Assembly (NCBI GenBank): GCA_949358305.1
Contig: CASHSZ010000132.1
Location: forward strand, 60,001-124,000
Direction: 5' to 3'
DNA length: 64,000 nt
Source: Strigamia acuminata
Lineage: Eukaryota; Arthropoda; Chilopoda; Geophilomorpha; Linotaeniidae
Shown piece by piece: positions 42,604 through 55,117 of the stretch. Made by a program: the position numbers and the translations under genes. The notes beneath the pieces were generated by a model. The model ran no database searches. It worked only from the letters and a program-made list of their open reading frames with translations, and was not told the origin of the DNA. Positions within the stretch are counted from its first letter, which is position 1. Every line of letters begins with the position of its first letter.

Positions 42604-44249
42604 TTACAATGGCTATAAATGCCTATTTTCTTAGAAAGAAGCGCTGTTGCGCCATTATCATGATATCTCGAAGATATTCTGTGTAAAACTGATAAATGTC
42701 TGGAATAAAGTTATTTATGATGTTTCAAATACAAAGATGTTCGTTTATTAAGAATAAACACTAATTTCCACATGATACTAAAGTATCACGGCATAATTAC
42801 GAAGATTCGTCTGCTAAAACCCGCATTTGTCAATGCTCCATATTGCCACTAGATGGCGCGATCGCAATTAGCGATAAATTCGAATACGAACTTGAAAACC
42901 TCATGATTAAATATAAACGTATATTTAATCAAGTGAATAAATTGTGTTAAATATTAATATAAATATATATTAAGTATCTGACATTGTTAAATACAATGTA
43001 ACTTCCATTTCTGCGGGACAGAATGTTTAGCGATCAATCGGTCAACCGATCAATCTGATTGGTGGAACCCATTTCCGGTCCTGGGTATCCAGTTCCGGTT
43101 GTAACAAGGATTAGCATAATTTGCATAAATGCTCCTCCGTATCCACTTCCGGTGATACGGGATTGGAGGGATTCGTGGAACCCATGTTCCAATTGGATGA
43201 CTGGATTAATCCTTAAATCCAGTCAGGTTATTTAACCTTATGGCGCGCATGCGGATTTCTCGGAGTGCGAAAGGGACCCTATTTTTAACATTACGGCGGC
43301 CTATACCTTGACCCCCTGTTCGCAGTCTCATGGCTGATTTTGCGGATTTCACTTATTTGTATATTCCGCACGATCGCGCGCGTTTTATCAACCTTGGGAA
43401 AGCCGCTTTCTCAAATTTGCAAATTCCACATTGTGTGAACATGCTACAACGCTTCTGTGCGCGTCAATAAAAAAAAAAACCGATTAGAAATGAAATTCAG
43501 GGTTTTGTTAAAATAAAAATTATACAATATAATCAGTCTATAATGCTTCTATAATGCTGTTGGTTTAATCAGCACATTGTAATCGTGTGAAAACACGCGC
43601 GCTCGCAATAATACATTACCCAATGTACTTGCACTGGCATGGACCCAACAGTGCGCACTTTCCCGTGCGTGCTGCTTGCACTATTTACATCAATTGTTGC
43701 TCCACAGGTTGCGCGACCTGCCGGGCAGTTAAGACGTACTAGAATAACCTCAGGATTTGATAAAACCTGATTTTTGGATGACACTAAGTAAATGGCAGTG
43801 AATGTGAGATGTGAGATACACGATGAATTTAATAAAATTTATATTTCCTAATCATGGGATTGGTTTCACGTTTCATAATCCAACAATTAAGTAGAATATC
43901 ATTATTGCAATTGATTAAAACAAATTTTTTTTACAAATTCTTTGGTTTTACATTTTAAATTTATTTTCCAATAGTTGGCACCATCGCAATTGCTGCGAGT
44001 TTAAAACACTGCATTCAGCAGAATTTACTGCACTTTCAAATCAAGGCCAGGCATACCTACTGCAAAGTAATGTATAAACCATAAAGAAGCCTTTGATTCG
44101 GAATTGCCTGTAGGTAATTCTGCGCTGGTCTCCAATGGAAATGTCCGCGCCGGTCTTCCGTGCACGGGAAGTCCACAGAAAGTCCGTGCATTCCGTGCGC
44201 TGGGAGTCCGTGCGTCGTACCGCGTGATCTTGCATTGTTTTTTGTGGGC
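42604..44249. other. AT-rich intergenic stretch, no gene recognised
   Basis: It contains short palindromes, GTCCGTGC repeats (about 44150-44215) and a run of A after AATAA at 43466. It might include old C2 5' sequence, but I cannot align it to C4. Confidence 0.4.
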
Positions 44250-47200
44250 TTTTCCTGATTAGGATTACTTCCTTTTTAACTCTTGAAGAATTAAGTTTGT
44301 TTTTTTTGCTCCAAAACGTCCCAAAACGCCTGAAAATCGCGCAACTCGAGGCAAAACATTACAGTGTGTATTCAAATCAAAACTAGCTACAAATACATGC
44401 TGAAATTAGCTAAATTTTCAAATTTTTTGGCTTTCAAGAAGTAATGGAAACATTTGACATAACGTGGATCAGTTGCATTCAAAAACTAAAATATTTTGTG
44501 TTTTACTTCAATTTTAAACTAAAAATGATGTCATTTCCTGTTTAAACCCCTGTTAAAGCTTGAAATACATTTTAACTAAAAGAAATAAGTTTGTTTTTTT
44601 CTTCGGCAGTGACGTGTACACACGAGCACGCCTGAGAACGCCAAAAAATGCTAAAAAACGCTCAAAAACGCCTGAAAATCGCGCAACTCGAGGCAAAACA
44701 TTAATTTTTCATCTTTATTTCAACTTTTGTGACGTTTAAAATTGTGTTCTCATGTTTTTTGCCTCAAGTTGCATTGTCATCTGGCGTTTTGGAGTGTTTT
44801 TATGTGTTCGCAGGCGTTCGCAGGCGTTTTTTGGCGTTGTCACTCACTCAAGTGGCCATTTTTAGCATTTTCCGTAGTAAAAATGGCCGTTTTTCGTCAA
44901 AATGGCCATTTTTAGCCATTTTTCAGAGTAAAAATGTTTTTTTTTCACCGTTTTTATAGTAAAATGGCCATTTTTAGTCGTTTTTTTAATCAAAAATGGC
45001 CGTTTTTATCGTTGAAACGTTATTAAAATGTAACGTTTCAATGGCGTTTTGATCTCGCCTCATTTCCGGTTTTGAAAATTAATAAACGCCCCGGCGTTTA
45101 TTCGAGGCAATACCCAACTTGGGCTTTTATTCGCGTCGCACCGCATCATCATCTCACCTTGCCTCCCGTCTTGAAAATTTATAAACGCCCCGGCGTTTAT
45201 TCAAGGCAAACCATTGTTTATGTAAGTTTTTCCTGATTAGGATTACTTCTTTTAGAAGAAACACGTTTATTTCTTCTCGTTTAATCTTGAGTCGTGATCT
45301 CGCCTCGTTTCTGGTCTTAAAAATTAATAAACACCCCGGCTTTTATTCAAGGCAATACGGTACGTTTATGAAACCCAACTTGGGCTTTCATTTTAAAAAA
45401 AGCGCGTGTTCTTACGTCGAACTAAGAGATACAGGTGAATTAGCAACGCCTAATTTGATTTAATAAATAAAGCAAACAACATCTCGCCTCACTTCTGGCG
45501 TTTGTTCGAGGCAAGCCATTGTTTTTGCATTTTTTTTCCTGATTAGGGTTACTTCCTTTTTAACTCTTGAAGAAATAAGTATTTTTTTTTACTCGGCAGT
45601 GACGTGTACGCGCGAGTACGCCTGAGAACGCCAAAAAATACTCCAAAACGCCTGAAAATCGTGCAACTCGAGGCAAAACATTAATTGTTTATTTTTGTTT
45701 CAACTTTTGTAACGTTTACAATTGTGTTCTCATGTTTTTTGCCTCAAGTTGCATTGTCATTTTGCGTTTTGGGGCGTTTTTAGGCATTTTTAGGCATTTG
45801 CGGGCGTTCTTGGGCGTTTTTTGGCGTTGTCATTCAATCAAATGGCCATTTTTAGCCATTTTTAGCCATTTTTCATAGAAAAATGGTCATTTTTAGCCGT
45901 TTTTCATCCAAAATGGCCGTTTTTCATCCAAAAGGGCCGTTTTTCATCCAAAATGGAATAATTGTTGTGTCCGGATTTTATGTCATTTATTGTCTTAATT
46001 AAAGTTAACAAAGTGTCTTTAATTTTTGCTTTTCTTGAATTTCAGCTTTTTAGATATTTTTACATATTAAACTTTCATTTTTTGTGATTTATTAAAAGTT
46101 ACAGTGTTTTCATGAATTTTAGTGTCTATGATATTGATATTATCTTTATTCATTGCTATTTAAAGTTTTATTACTTCTCTGTGTCTTATTTCTTTAATTC
46201 TTGCTCATTTTGTGTGATTTTGGATGATTTTTAGTGCATTCGTCGATTTACAGATCACTTGCGTAAGACGCGTGACGTCATATTTCTTAATCTAGTTCGG
46301 TTGTGTTCAAACTTCTAACCTTTTGTTTGGACCTTATTCTTGTGTTATGGATAGGTTTTAGAATTGATTTAGACTAATTTGGGGGTGATCTGTCGATTGG
46401 TTTGCTTTATTTTTGTCCCGGAACGGTCGTTTTGTCGTTTCGAGCGTTCGTTGTCGGTACGCACTTGTGCGCTGCTGACCGAGTTCATTCCGTTCGGCAA
46501 ACGATTATTTTCAAGTGTTCTTTTAATAAATAGTGCTTTTGTTGTAGGAAATTACATTTCCTAATGTTATTTTATTCAATACAGTGTGTATTCTTGATTT
46601 TATTCTTGTGTTGAAATTCAAATGTCGTGTTTTGCCGCTCTAGCGGATTTGAAGTGGGCGCCATGTTGGATTTCCCCGCTAATTTCTTTATTTATCCATT
46701 TCATTTGTCTTTTTGAAAATGAATAAACGCCCCGGCGTTTATGCGAGGCAAGCCATAGTTTTTGTAGGTTCTTTCCTGATTAGGGTTACTTGTGACGTGC
46801 ACGGGCGAGCTCGCCTGAGGACGCCAAAAAAAGCTCAAAAACGCCCCAAAACGCCTGAAAATCGCGCAACTCGAAGCAAAAAATTACAGTTTGAATTCAA
46901 ATCAAAACTAACCACAAATACATGCTACAATTAGGTAAATTTTCAAATTTTTTATCAATAAATGATGACTTTCAAGAAGTATGACAACATTTGACAAAAT
47001 TTAGACCAGTTGCATTTAAAAACTAAAATATTTTGTGTTTTACTTCAATTTTAAACCAAAAATGACGTCATTTTTTGTTTAAACCGGCGTTTATTTGAGG
47101 CAAGCACGCCGCTGAGAACGCCAAAAAATGCTCAAAAACACTCCAAAAGGCCTGAAAATCGCGCAACTTGAGGCAAAAAATTAATTTTTCATCTTTGTTT

Positions 47201-48440
47201 CAACTTTTGTGACGTTTAAAATTGTGTTTTCAAGTTTTATGCCTCAAGTTGCATTGTCATCTGGCGTTTTGGGGCGTTTTGGGGCGTTCGCAGGCGTTTG
47301 CACGCGTTTTTTGGCGTTGTCACTCACTCAAGTGGCCATTTTTAGCCAATTTTCGAAGTAAAAATGGCCTTTTTTTTATTAAAATGGCCATTTTCAGCCA
47401 TTTGTCATAGTAAAAATGGCCATTTTCAGCCATTTTTTATAGTAAAAATGGCCATTTTTCATCCAAAATGGCCGTTTTTCATCCAAAATGACCATTTTTA
47501 TCATTGACACGCTATAAAAATGTAACGTTTCAATGGCGTTTTGACGGAATTGGTAAGTTTTGAAATTTCCCGTGTCCCGTTATTGTGACTCCTCGTCCGG
47601 TTTCTCAGAACCGAAACCCTAATACAGGTGAATTAGTGACGCCTAATTTGTTTTAACAAATAAAGCAAACAACATCTCGCCTCACTTCCAGTCTTGAAAA
47701 TTAGTAAACGCCCCGGCGTTTATTCGAGGCAAGCCGTTGTTTTTACAGTAATTTCCTGGTTAGGGTTATTTTTTTTTTAACTCTTGAAGAAATAAGTTTG
47801 TTTTTTTCTCGCCTGCACGCGCGAGCTCGCATGAGAATGCTAAAAAATAAGCAAAAACGTTCTAAAACGCCCCAAAACGCTTCAAAATGCTCCAAAAAGC
47901 CTGAAAATCGTGCCACTCAAAGCAAAAAATTATGTTCGCATGTTTTTTGCCTCAAGTTGCACGGTTATCTGGCGTTTTGGTGCGTTCTTGGGGCGTTTTG
48001 GTGCGTTCTTGGGGCGTTTTCGGGCGTTTTTTCGGCGTTGTCACTCACTCCCGCACTTTGCTGTCTTGTTTATTACAATTTGGTTTAGCTGTTGTATTTA
48101 TTTTTATTTGTTTTATGGTTATTTAATGTGTTTTTGTAGCATTCAAAATGTTTTGTTGCCTAATTTCTCGTTTTGGCGCCAACTGTTTGTTTGACAACGC
48201 CGTGTCAGAATTTAGGGATGATTCTGCTTTGGTTTCTAATTAAAAAAAAAATGTTGTTTTAATTTCAATTGTAACTGCTTATTATAACGTTATTATTAGT
48301 ATTTTGTAAAGGTTCATTCTTTTTCCATGTTAATAAAAAATGAAGTAACTTTCGGTGAAAAAAAAAACAGTTAAATGCGGATCAAAATTAAACACACACG
48401 AGAAGTTTAATAAACGTCCCGGCGTTTATTCGAGGCAATA
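44250..48440 (+). repeat. Degenerate array of inverted-repeat-rich units of ~1 kb
   Basis: Parts recur in a constant order: a 22-bp palindrome (AATAAACGCC, CC, GGCGTTTATT) followed by CGAGGCAA; TTCCTGATTAGGGTTACTTC; CTCTTGAAGAAATAAGT; a left arm rich in AACGCC; a spacer; a right arm rich in GGCGTT ending GTTGTCACTCACTC; AAATGGCCATTT arrays; and a small hairpin with GAAACGTTA arms. The AACGCC/GGCGTT arms (for example 44600-44700 and 44750-44865) are imperfect inverses, giving a foldback structure. Such arms also lie at about 45595-45840, 46795-47330 and 47805-48060. No coding capacity. Probably foldback elements that amplified locally. Confidence 0.7.
45083..45104. repeat. 22-bp palindrome of the 44-48 kb array
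   Basis: AATAAACGCC + CC + GGCGTTTATT, followed by CGAGGCAA. Full or slightly altered copies lie at about 45182, 45326, 46724, 47703 and 48410; half copies at about 45492 and 47088. Confidence 0.75.
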
Positions 48441-48889
48441 CGGTACATTTGTGAAACCCAACTTGGAACCCGAAAATAACGTGGGGCCGTCTGAACACCT
48501 GGATTTGAATTTTCGTCTACGCGCGCGCCGACGCATGGGGAATGCGGGGTGGGGTTCCTTCCCAGTGTTCCGAACGAGTCAATTTCACCCCGAAAATATC
48601 CCGAAATTGCTGATACATGCATTTCGAGCCAGAAATATTGATCTTCATGTAAATTTTGATTGTTTAGCTTTTTTTTGAAATTTTACAAATTTTCCTCATC
48701 TCCTGCCTTCCTCGCTCATTTAACACCAAAATGGCCTGCATTGAGGATTTTTCCCATAATCCTTTTCACACGTATGGAGCGCAAACAGTCGCAATAAATG
48801 AAATCAGCGGAATTCGGCCTTGAGTTTGCGACGCCATCTTGAATACGAGTAACAGCACAGTATGGTGTCAATTATTCGAACTGATCGTA
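48441..48889. other. No recognised feature
   Basis: Mixed-composition DNA after the array. Short open frames only, with no domain or repeat that I can support. Confidence 0.4.
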
Positions 48890-49110
48890 AGGCATGGGAC
48901 AAAAATTGATTAAAAACGAACAAACATGATTAAAAATCAACAAAAATCGACTGAAATCGGACAATAATCAATTCAGAATGACAAATAACGATTAAAATTG
49001 GCAAAAATTGTCACAAATAGAGAAAAACCGATTAAAAATCAGCAAGAAACCAATAGAAATTGATAAAATCAAATAAAAATTAACAAATATCCATTTTGTT
49101 TGCTTTTAAA
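48890..49110 (+). repeat. A-rich repeat, inverted copy at 57105-57320
   Basis: Words such as GATTAAAAATCAACAAAAAT and AATCAATTCAGAATGACAAA recur as reverse complements at 57160-57310 in the same relative order. The two copies lie outside the two sides of the 50-57 kb palindrome. Confidence 0.7.
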
Positions 49111-49729
49111 CAAATTAAGAACTTTGAAAACACACGACAATTTTAAACAGTAAACACCGGGGTCAAATAAGCGCCGCTACTCGTTTAAACACCGGGGAGG
49201 TGTTAGTGAAGTGCCTCGAGTGGAGAAATTAATAAACGCTCGAGGCACCACGGTAGGCTTATTAAACACAAAATATGAAACGCTCGATCTTCAACAGGCG
49301 CACACGCCCGAGAACACCTCGGCATGCCTCAGCACTCTCCAAGAAACGAGAAAAACCAAGGCAAAAAAAAAAAAATACACCAAAATTAGGACTAAAATCA
49401 AACACACATGGGGCCCGGAAGATTGATAACATCCCGGCATATATTCAAGGCAGTACGCCATGTTTTTTCCACCATTTTGTAAGTTTATTTCAATATTCAT
49501 AAAGTTTATTGCTTTTTGTATCATTAGTAGTATTCCCTTGTGTGATGTGGTTTTATAAATATCACACACAACTGCTTCTGCTGTTTTCTTCACGTTTATG
49601 CTTCGTGTATGCATGTGAAGCCCTCGCACATCTTTTGAGCACCTGTACACATTTGGACACGCTCAAGGTGCTACATCGCGCGCTCAAACGCACTAGATCG
49701 CGCGCGCAAACGCGCTACATCACGCATAT
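49111..49729. other. No gene; C-G alternating patches
   Basis: Remnants of the 44-48 kb family may be present (ACGCCCGAGAACAC at about 49305). The stretch 49670-49725 is rich in GCGCGC and CAAACGCGC words. No supported gene. Confidence 0.35.
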
Positions 49730-50121
49730 TAGGGATAAGAACGGACCGGGATAGGGACTGGACTGGTAATGTTTGCCCTATGCGGATACGGGACGGGACG
49801 GGATTACAGTTGCTAAATTCGTACTGCGAGGCGGAGACAATTTTCTAATTCCAGTTGTTATTTATCACTATTAAGCCTAATATTGAGCCTGATAATGCTA
49901 AAATAAAGTAAATAAACAACAACAACAAACTCATTATTAAAAGTAAATTACACTGTATGACCAAAATATTGTTGTTTCTTTACTTTATTTTAGCATTATT
50001 AGGCCTAATATTAGGCTTAATACTGATTTATTTCAATTATGCAATCATACGCGCGTATTACGCTAACGTAATGGACCCGGGACGGGTCGGGACCCGAAAA
50101 TTGGTCCCGTTCTCATCCCTA
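49730..50121. mobile_element. hAT-type MITE, 392 bp
   Basis: Terminal inverted repeats TAGGGATAAGAACGG and TAGGGATGAGAACGG (reverse strand), flanked by the perfect 8-bp duplication ACGCATAT (49722-49729 and 50122-50129). Large internal inverted arms (TAAGCCTAATATTGAGCCTG against its complement, then TGCTAAAATAAAGTAAA) make it a foldback structure. There is no coding capacity. An 8-bp duplication and a TAGGG start are typical of hAT. Confidence 0.92.
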
Positions 50122-50129
50122 ACGCATAT

Positions 50130-50335
50130 ATATCGCAGACATATCGCGCCCACGACAAAGCACAAACCCATGGCAGTCACCAAAGAATATTTACGCCGCT
50201 TCCACGCACGTTTTATTTTCTCACAGGCCTCTACACATTTAACTTGCGCGCGCACTTGCTACGTGCTCGTGTGGTCACAATAAATACCTAATTTTCATTA
50301 AAATAACGAATGAACGAAATCACTTCAACCACACT
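50130..50335. other. Short unique spacer before the duplication
   Basis: No gene or repeat recognised between the hAT MITE and the start of the 1.68-kb duplication. Confidence 0.4.
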
Positions 50336-52017
50336 TGCTACGGTCGACGCATCGACGGCGATTCGCATGCGTTACCCCAAATACCGATAAAAAATCGCAG
50401 AAAACACTAATCCCGACCCAAAAACCGCCAAAATTACCCTCAAAACACGCCAACAACCTTCCACCACTTAAATTACACCGGAAAAAAACAATTTCAAACC
50501 GAAAAATCAACAAAAAAGGCCAAAAAAATATTGCAAACAAAGAGAAAAGATCAATTATCGAGGCAAATCCCCACCACAAAACAACGCATCGCCGGTATAC
50601 ACTTAAGCGTACAGTGCACAACACTACTGTTTATTTTCAATGATCCAATAAATAAAATTTGAAACAAAGTTGAGTGGAATTGTACGTTTCTTGTATATTA
50701 AAGTTTTTATTTTGTTTGTTTACACCTAATTTTTTTTTTCCATCATAGAATGGCGACTCGATACTTTTGTAGCTCGAATTCACTTCGTAAACGTGGTCGG
50801 TGTTCATCACGCGTCAATGCGCTCGTGCAATAGTATAGGCGCGCATACGATTTGATGCGCGCAAAACTTGCAAAACTTGCACGGAATTTGGGCAATTTTT
50901 GACAAATTTCAGCAGATTTTTGCCTGTATTTGACAAATTTCAGAAGATTTTTTGCCTATATTTGACAAATTTCAGAAGATTTCCTCAATCCTCAAACATT
51001 TGCTGAAATTTCTCATAAAATTTCTAAAATTAATTGAAATTTGTCTGAAATTTGTCTGGAATTTGTCAAATATTGTCAAAAATCCGTGGAAATTTGTCAA
51101 ATACTGGCAAAAATCCATGTAAATTTGTCAAAAATTGCCATAATTCGGTGCAAATTGTGTTAGATATTGGAAAAATTTATTTTAACGCTTCCAACGCGCC
51201 AGTAAATCGCGCGTGCACACGCATGGATTTTTCGTCATAGTTGGATGCGCGCAAACCTCACGTAACTTGCGCCAAAATTTGGCAATTTTTGACAAATTTC
51301 AGCAGATTTTTGCCAGTATTTGACAAATTTCCACTGATTTTTGACAATATTTGACCCAACAACTGCGCCACGTTCCAGGCGCCGGTTTAGGCATTTTAGA
51401 CCCGTTTTAGACCGTTTTAGATGGCGAAAACGTTCTCTCCATCATTTTCTACCCCTGGGTGAGGTTTTCAGCGTTCATGATTGATGAAAAAGCTGTTTTC
51501 TAACTAGCTGTCCCATTGCTAGTTTTGGCGTCAGGTTTTAGCAACCTTCCGATCCGACTCTGTCGTCTGCACGACCTCCAAGACTGTTTTAGGGTTAATT
51601 TGAGTCAAATAATTCATTCTGGGGGTTGTTTTGGGTTTTTTACAAGTGTGTTTTTGTAGTTTTTATTGGTTTCAAACATTGTCAATTCTTTATACAAGTG
51701 TAACTTTCATTTCTCTGTATTTTGAGAACTTTGCATTGCAGCAAAGTTCATTTCTTGCCCCTTAATTATTGTGTAATTGTTGGTTTTCAAGCCCGTTTTT
51801 TAACAATAACTTTATTTGAAGTGCCTATTGTTTCAGGCACGTGCTTCCACGTGCCTTTTATTGTTGAGCAATTTCTTGGGCAGTTGCGCTCCTGTTGCTA
51901 GCATTGCCGCGCGTTCTCCGCGCGCGTACTCGCGTTTCGCATCACACACATTCGGATTCGATGGCCTATCGCGGCGGCACATTGTGTGGCATAGCGCGGC
52001 ACGTTGCAATTGCTAAT
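50336..52017 (+). repeat. Direct duplication, copy 1 (~1.68 kb)
   Basis: Nearly identical to 52018-53703 with an offset of 1686 bp over most of its length. It starts near CTACGGTCGACG and ends at GCGGCACGTTGCAATT. Contents: an A-rich block, then a TTTGACAAATTTC-rich block (50880-51350), and a unique 500-bp block with GTTTTAGACCGTTTTAGA. No gene. The first 35 bp differ from copy 2 by small indels. Confidence 0.9.
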
Positions 52018-53879
52018 GCTACGGTCGACGGCGATTCGCATGCGCTATCCGCTGCATCAAACCCCAAATACCGAAAAAAAATCGCAGAAAACACTAATCC
52101 CGACCCAAAAACCGCCAAAATTACCCTCAACACACGCCAACAACCTTCCACCACTTAAATTACACCGGAAAAAAACAATTTCAAACCGAAAAATCAACAA
52201 AAAAGGCCAAAAAAATATTGCAAACAAAGAGAAAAGATCAATTATCGAGGCAAATCCCCACCACAAAACAACGCATCGCCGGTATACACTTAAGCGTACA
52301 GTGCACAACACTACTGTTTATTTTCAATAATCCAATAAATAAAATTTGAAACAAAGTTGAGTGGAATTGTACGTTTCTTGTATATTAAAGTTTTTATTTT
52401 GTTTGTTTACACTTAATTTTTTTTTCCATCATAGAATGGCGACTCGATACTTTTGTAGCTCGAATTCACTTCGTAAACGTGGTCGGTGTTCATCACGCGT
52501 CAATGCGCTCGTGCAATAGTATAGGCGCGCATACGATTTGATGCGCGCAAAACTTGCAAAACTTGCACGGAATTTGGGCAATTTTTGACAAATTTCAGCA
52601 GATTTTTGCCTGTATTTGACAAATTTCAGAAGATTTTTTGCCTATATTTGACAAATTTCAGAAGATTTCCTCAATCCTCAAACATTTGCTGAAATTTCTC
52701 ATAAAATTTCTAAAATTAATTGAAATTTGTCTGAAATTTGTCTGGAATTTGTCAAATATTGTCAAAAATCCGTGGAAATTTGTCAAATACTGGCAAAAAT
52801 CCATGTAAATTTGTCAAAAATTGCCATAATTCGGTGCAAATTGTGTTAGATATTGGAAAAATTTATTTTAACGCTTCCAACGCGCCAGTAAATCGCGCGT
52901 GCACACGCATGGATTTTTCGTCATAGTTGGATGCGCGCAAACCTCACGTAACTTGCGCCAAAATTTGGCAATTTTTGACAAATTTCAGCAGATTTTTGCC
53001 AGTATTTGACAAATTTCCACTGATTTTTGACAATATTTGACCCAACAACTGCGCCACGTTCCAGGCGCCGGTTTAGGCATTTTAGACCCGTTTTAGACCG
53101 TTTTAGATGGCGAAAACGTTCTCTCCATCATTTTCTACCCCTGGGTGAGGTTTTCAGCGTTCATGATTGATGAAAAAGCTGTTTTCTAACTAGCTGTCCC
53201 ATTGCTAGTTTTGGCGTCAGGTTTTAGCAACCTTCCGATCCGACTCTGTCGTCTGCACGACCTCCAAGACTGTTTTAGGGTTAATTTGAGTCAAATAATT
53301 CATTCTGGGGGTTGTTTTGGGTTTTTTACAAGTGTGTTTTTGTAGTTTTTATTGGTTTCAAACATTGTCAATTCTTTATACAAGTGTAACTTTCATTTCT
53401 CTGTATTTTGAGAACTTTGCATTGCAGCAAAGTTCATTTCTTGCCCCTTAATTATTGTGTAATTGTTGGTTTTCAAGCCCGTTTTTTAACAATAACTTTA
53501 TTTGAAGTGCCTATTGTTTCAGGCACGTGCTTCCACGTGCCTTTTATTGTTGAGCAATTTCTTGGGCAGTTGCGCTCCTGTTGCTAGCATTGCTGCGCGT
53601 TCTCCGCGCGCGTACTCGCGCGTTTCGCATCACACACATTCGGGTTCAATGGCCTATCGCGGCGGCACATTGTGTGGCATAGCGCGGCACGTTGCAATTA
53701 CGTGACGTGGCACGTTGCTGTTACGTGACGCGATAGCCAGTATTTAAGCAGGGGATTCCATCATCGTTTACACAAATGCGCATTGCAACGTGGAGGCGCA
53801 TTCGAGTCCTTTTCCCAAGCGTTGAAAAAGGACAAAACTCGTATTCGATTCGAAAGCGAATCGAATACGATTTTTGTCC

Positions 53880-54320
53880 TTTTTCAACGCAAAATTGTAT
53901 TCGACTCGTTTTCGAGTCGAATACGAGTTTTGCCCTTCTTCAACGCGAAATCGTATTCGACTCGTTTTCGAGTCGAATACGAGTTTTGCCCTTCTTCAAC
54001 GCGAAATCGTATTCGACTCGTTTTCGAGTCGAATACGAGTTTTGCCCTTCTTCAACGCGAAATTGTATTCGACTCGTTTTCGAGTCGAATACGAGTTTTG
54101 CCCTTCTTCAACGCGAAATCGTATTCGACTCGTTTTCGAGTCGAATACGAGTTTTGCCCTTCTTCAACGCGAAATCGTATTCGACTCGTTTTCGAGTCGA
54201 ATACGAGTTTTGCCCTTCTTCAACGCGAAATCGTATTCGACTCGTTTTCGAGTCGAATACGAGTTTTGCCCTTCTTCAACGCGAAATCGTATTCGACTCG
54301 TTTTCGAGTCGAATACGAGA
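53880..54320 (+). repeat. 56-bp hairpin-unit array, left arm (8 copies)
   Basis: Each 56-bp unit has a 14-bp stem TCGTATTCGACTCG closed by a TTTT loop, joined by TTTTGCCCTTCTTCAACGC. Loop-centred copies lie at about 53901, 53957, 54013, 54069, 54125, 54181, 54237 and 54293. A variant hairpin with a GAAAGC centre precedes them (53838-53870). The seven-unit mirror array is at 55211-55640. The long open frames here are a by-product of the repeat. Confidence 0.95.
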
Positions 54321-54419
54321 TAGTCGATGACCCGTTCCCGGACTTTGACTCGTACGACTCGTATTCGAGATGTATTCGAGATGTATTCGAATCGTATTCG
54401 AGTCGTATTCGAGATGGTC

Positions 54420-55117
54420 GATGATTTCCACTCGCTCGTATACGCGTTGTATACGAGCTCGTATTTTGATCGTAATCGTAAACGAATCGTTTACAAGTCG
54501 TATACAAGTTGTATACGACGTGTATACACCTCGTATACGAACGAAGTTTGGAAAATCCACCGGATACTTACTACGACATGAAAACACATAGTAGTCACAT
54601 ACGTCTTATTTGGAAATTGTGTTTTCACAAACTTCGTTCGTATACGAGGTGTATACACGTCGTATACAACTTGTATACGACTTGTAAACGTTTCGTTTAC
54701 GATTACGATCAAAATACGAGCTCGTATACAACGCGTATACGAGTCGAATACGAATCGAATTCGAGTCGTATTCGAGATGGTCGATGATTTCCACTCGCTC
54801 GTATACGCGTTGTATACGAGCTCGTATTTTGATCGTAATCGTAAACGAATCGTTTACAAGTCGTATACAAGTTGTATACGACGTGTATACACCTCGTATA
54901 CGAACGAAGTTTGGAAAATCCACCGGATACTTACTACGACATGAAAACACATAGTAGTCACATACGTCTTATTTGGAAATTGTGTTTTCACAAACTTCGT
55001 TCGTATACGAGGTGTATACACGTCGTATACAACTTGTATACGACTTGTAAACGATTCGTTTACGATTACGATCAAAATACGAGCTCGTATACAACGCGTA
55101 TACGAGCGAGTGGAAAT
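54420..55117. repeat. Palindrome centre: two direct copies of an inverted-repeat block
   Basis: The block (54420-54740, repeated 54783-55110, offset 363) has arms of about 130 bp made of CGTATACGAG, GTATACAAGT and TCGTAAACGA words around an asymmetric 80-100 bp core. That core includes CCACCGGATACTTACTACGA and TAGTAGTCACATACGTC. Both cores face the same way, so the outer symmetry is broken here. Confidence 0.85.

Noticed and set aside
42604-43500. 5' LTR of C2 right of C3
   Set aside because: No stretch matches the C2 3' LTR, and only weak, unordered similarity to the C4 upstream region is seen.
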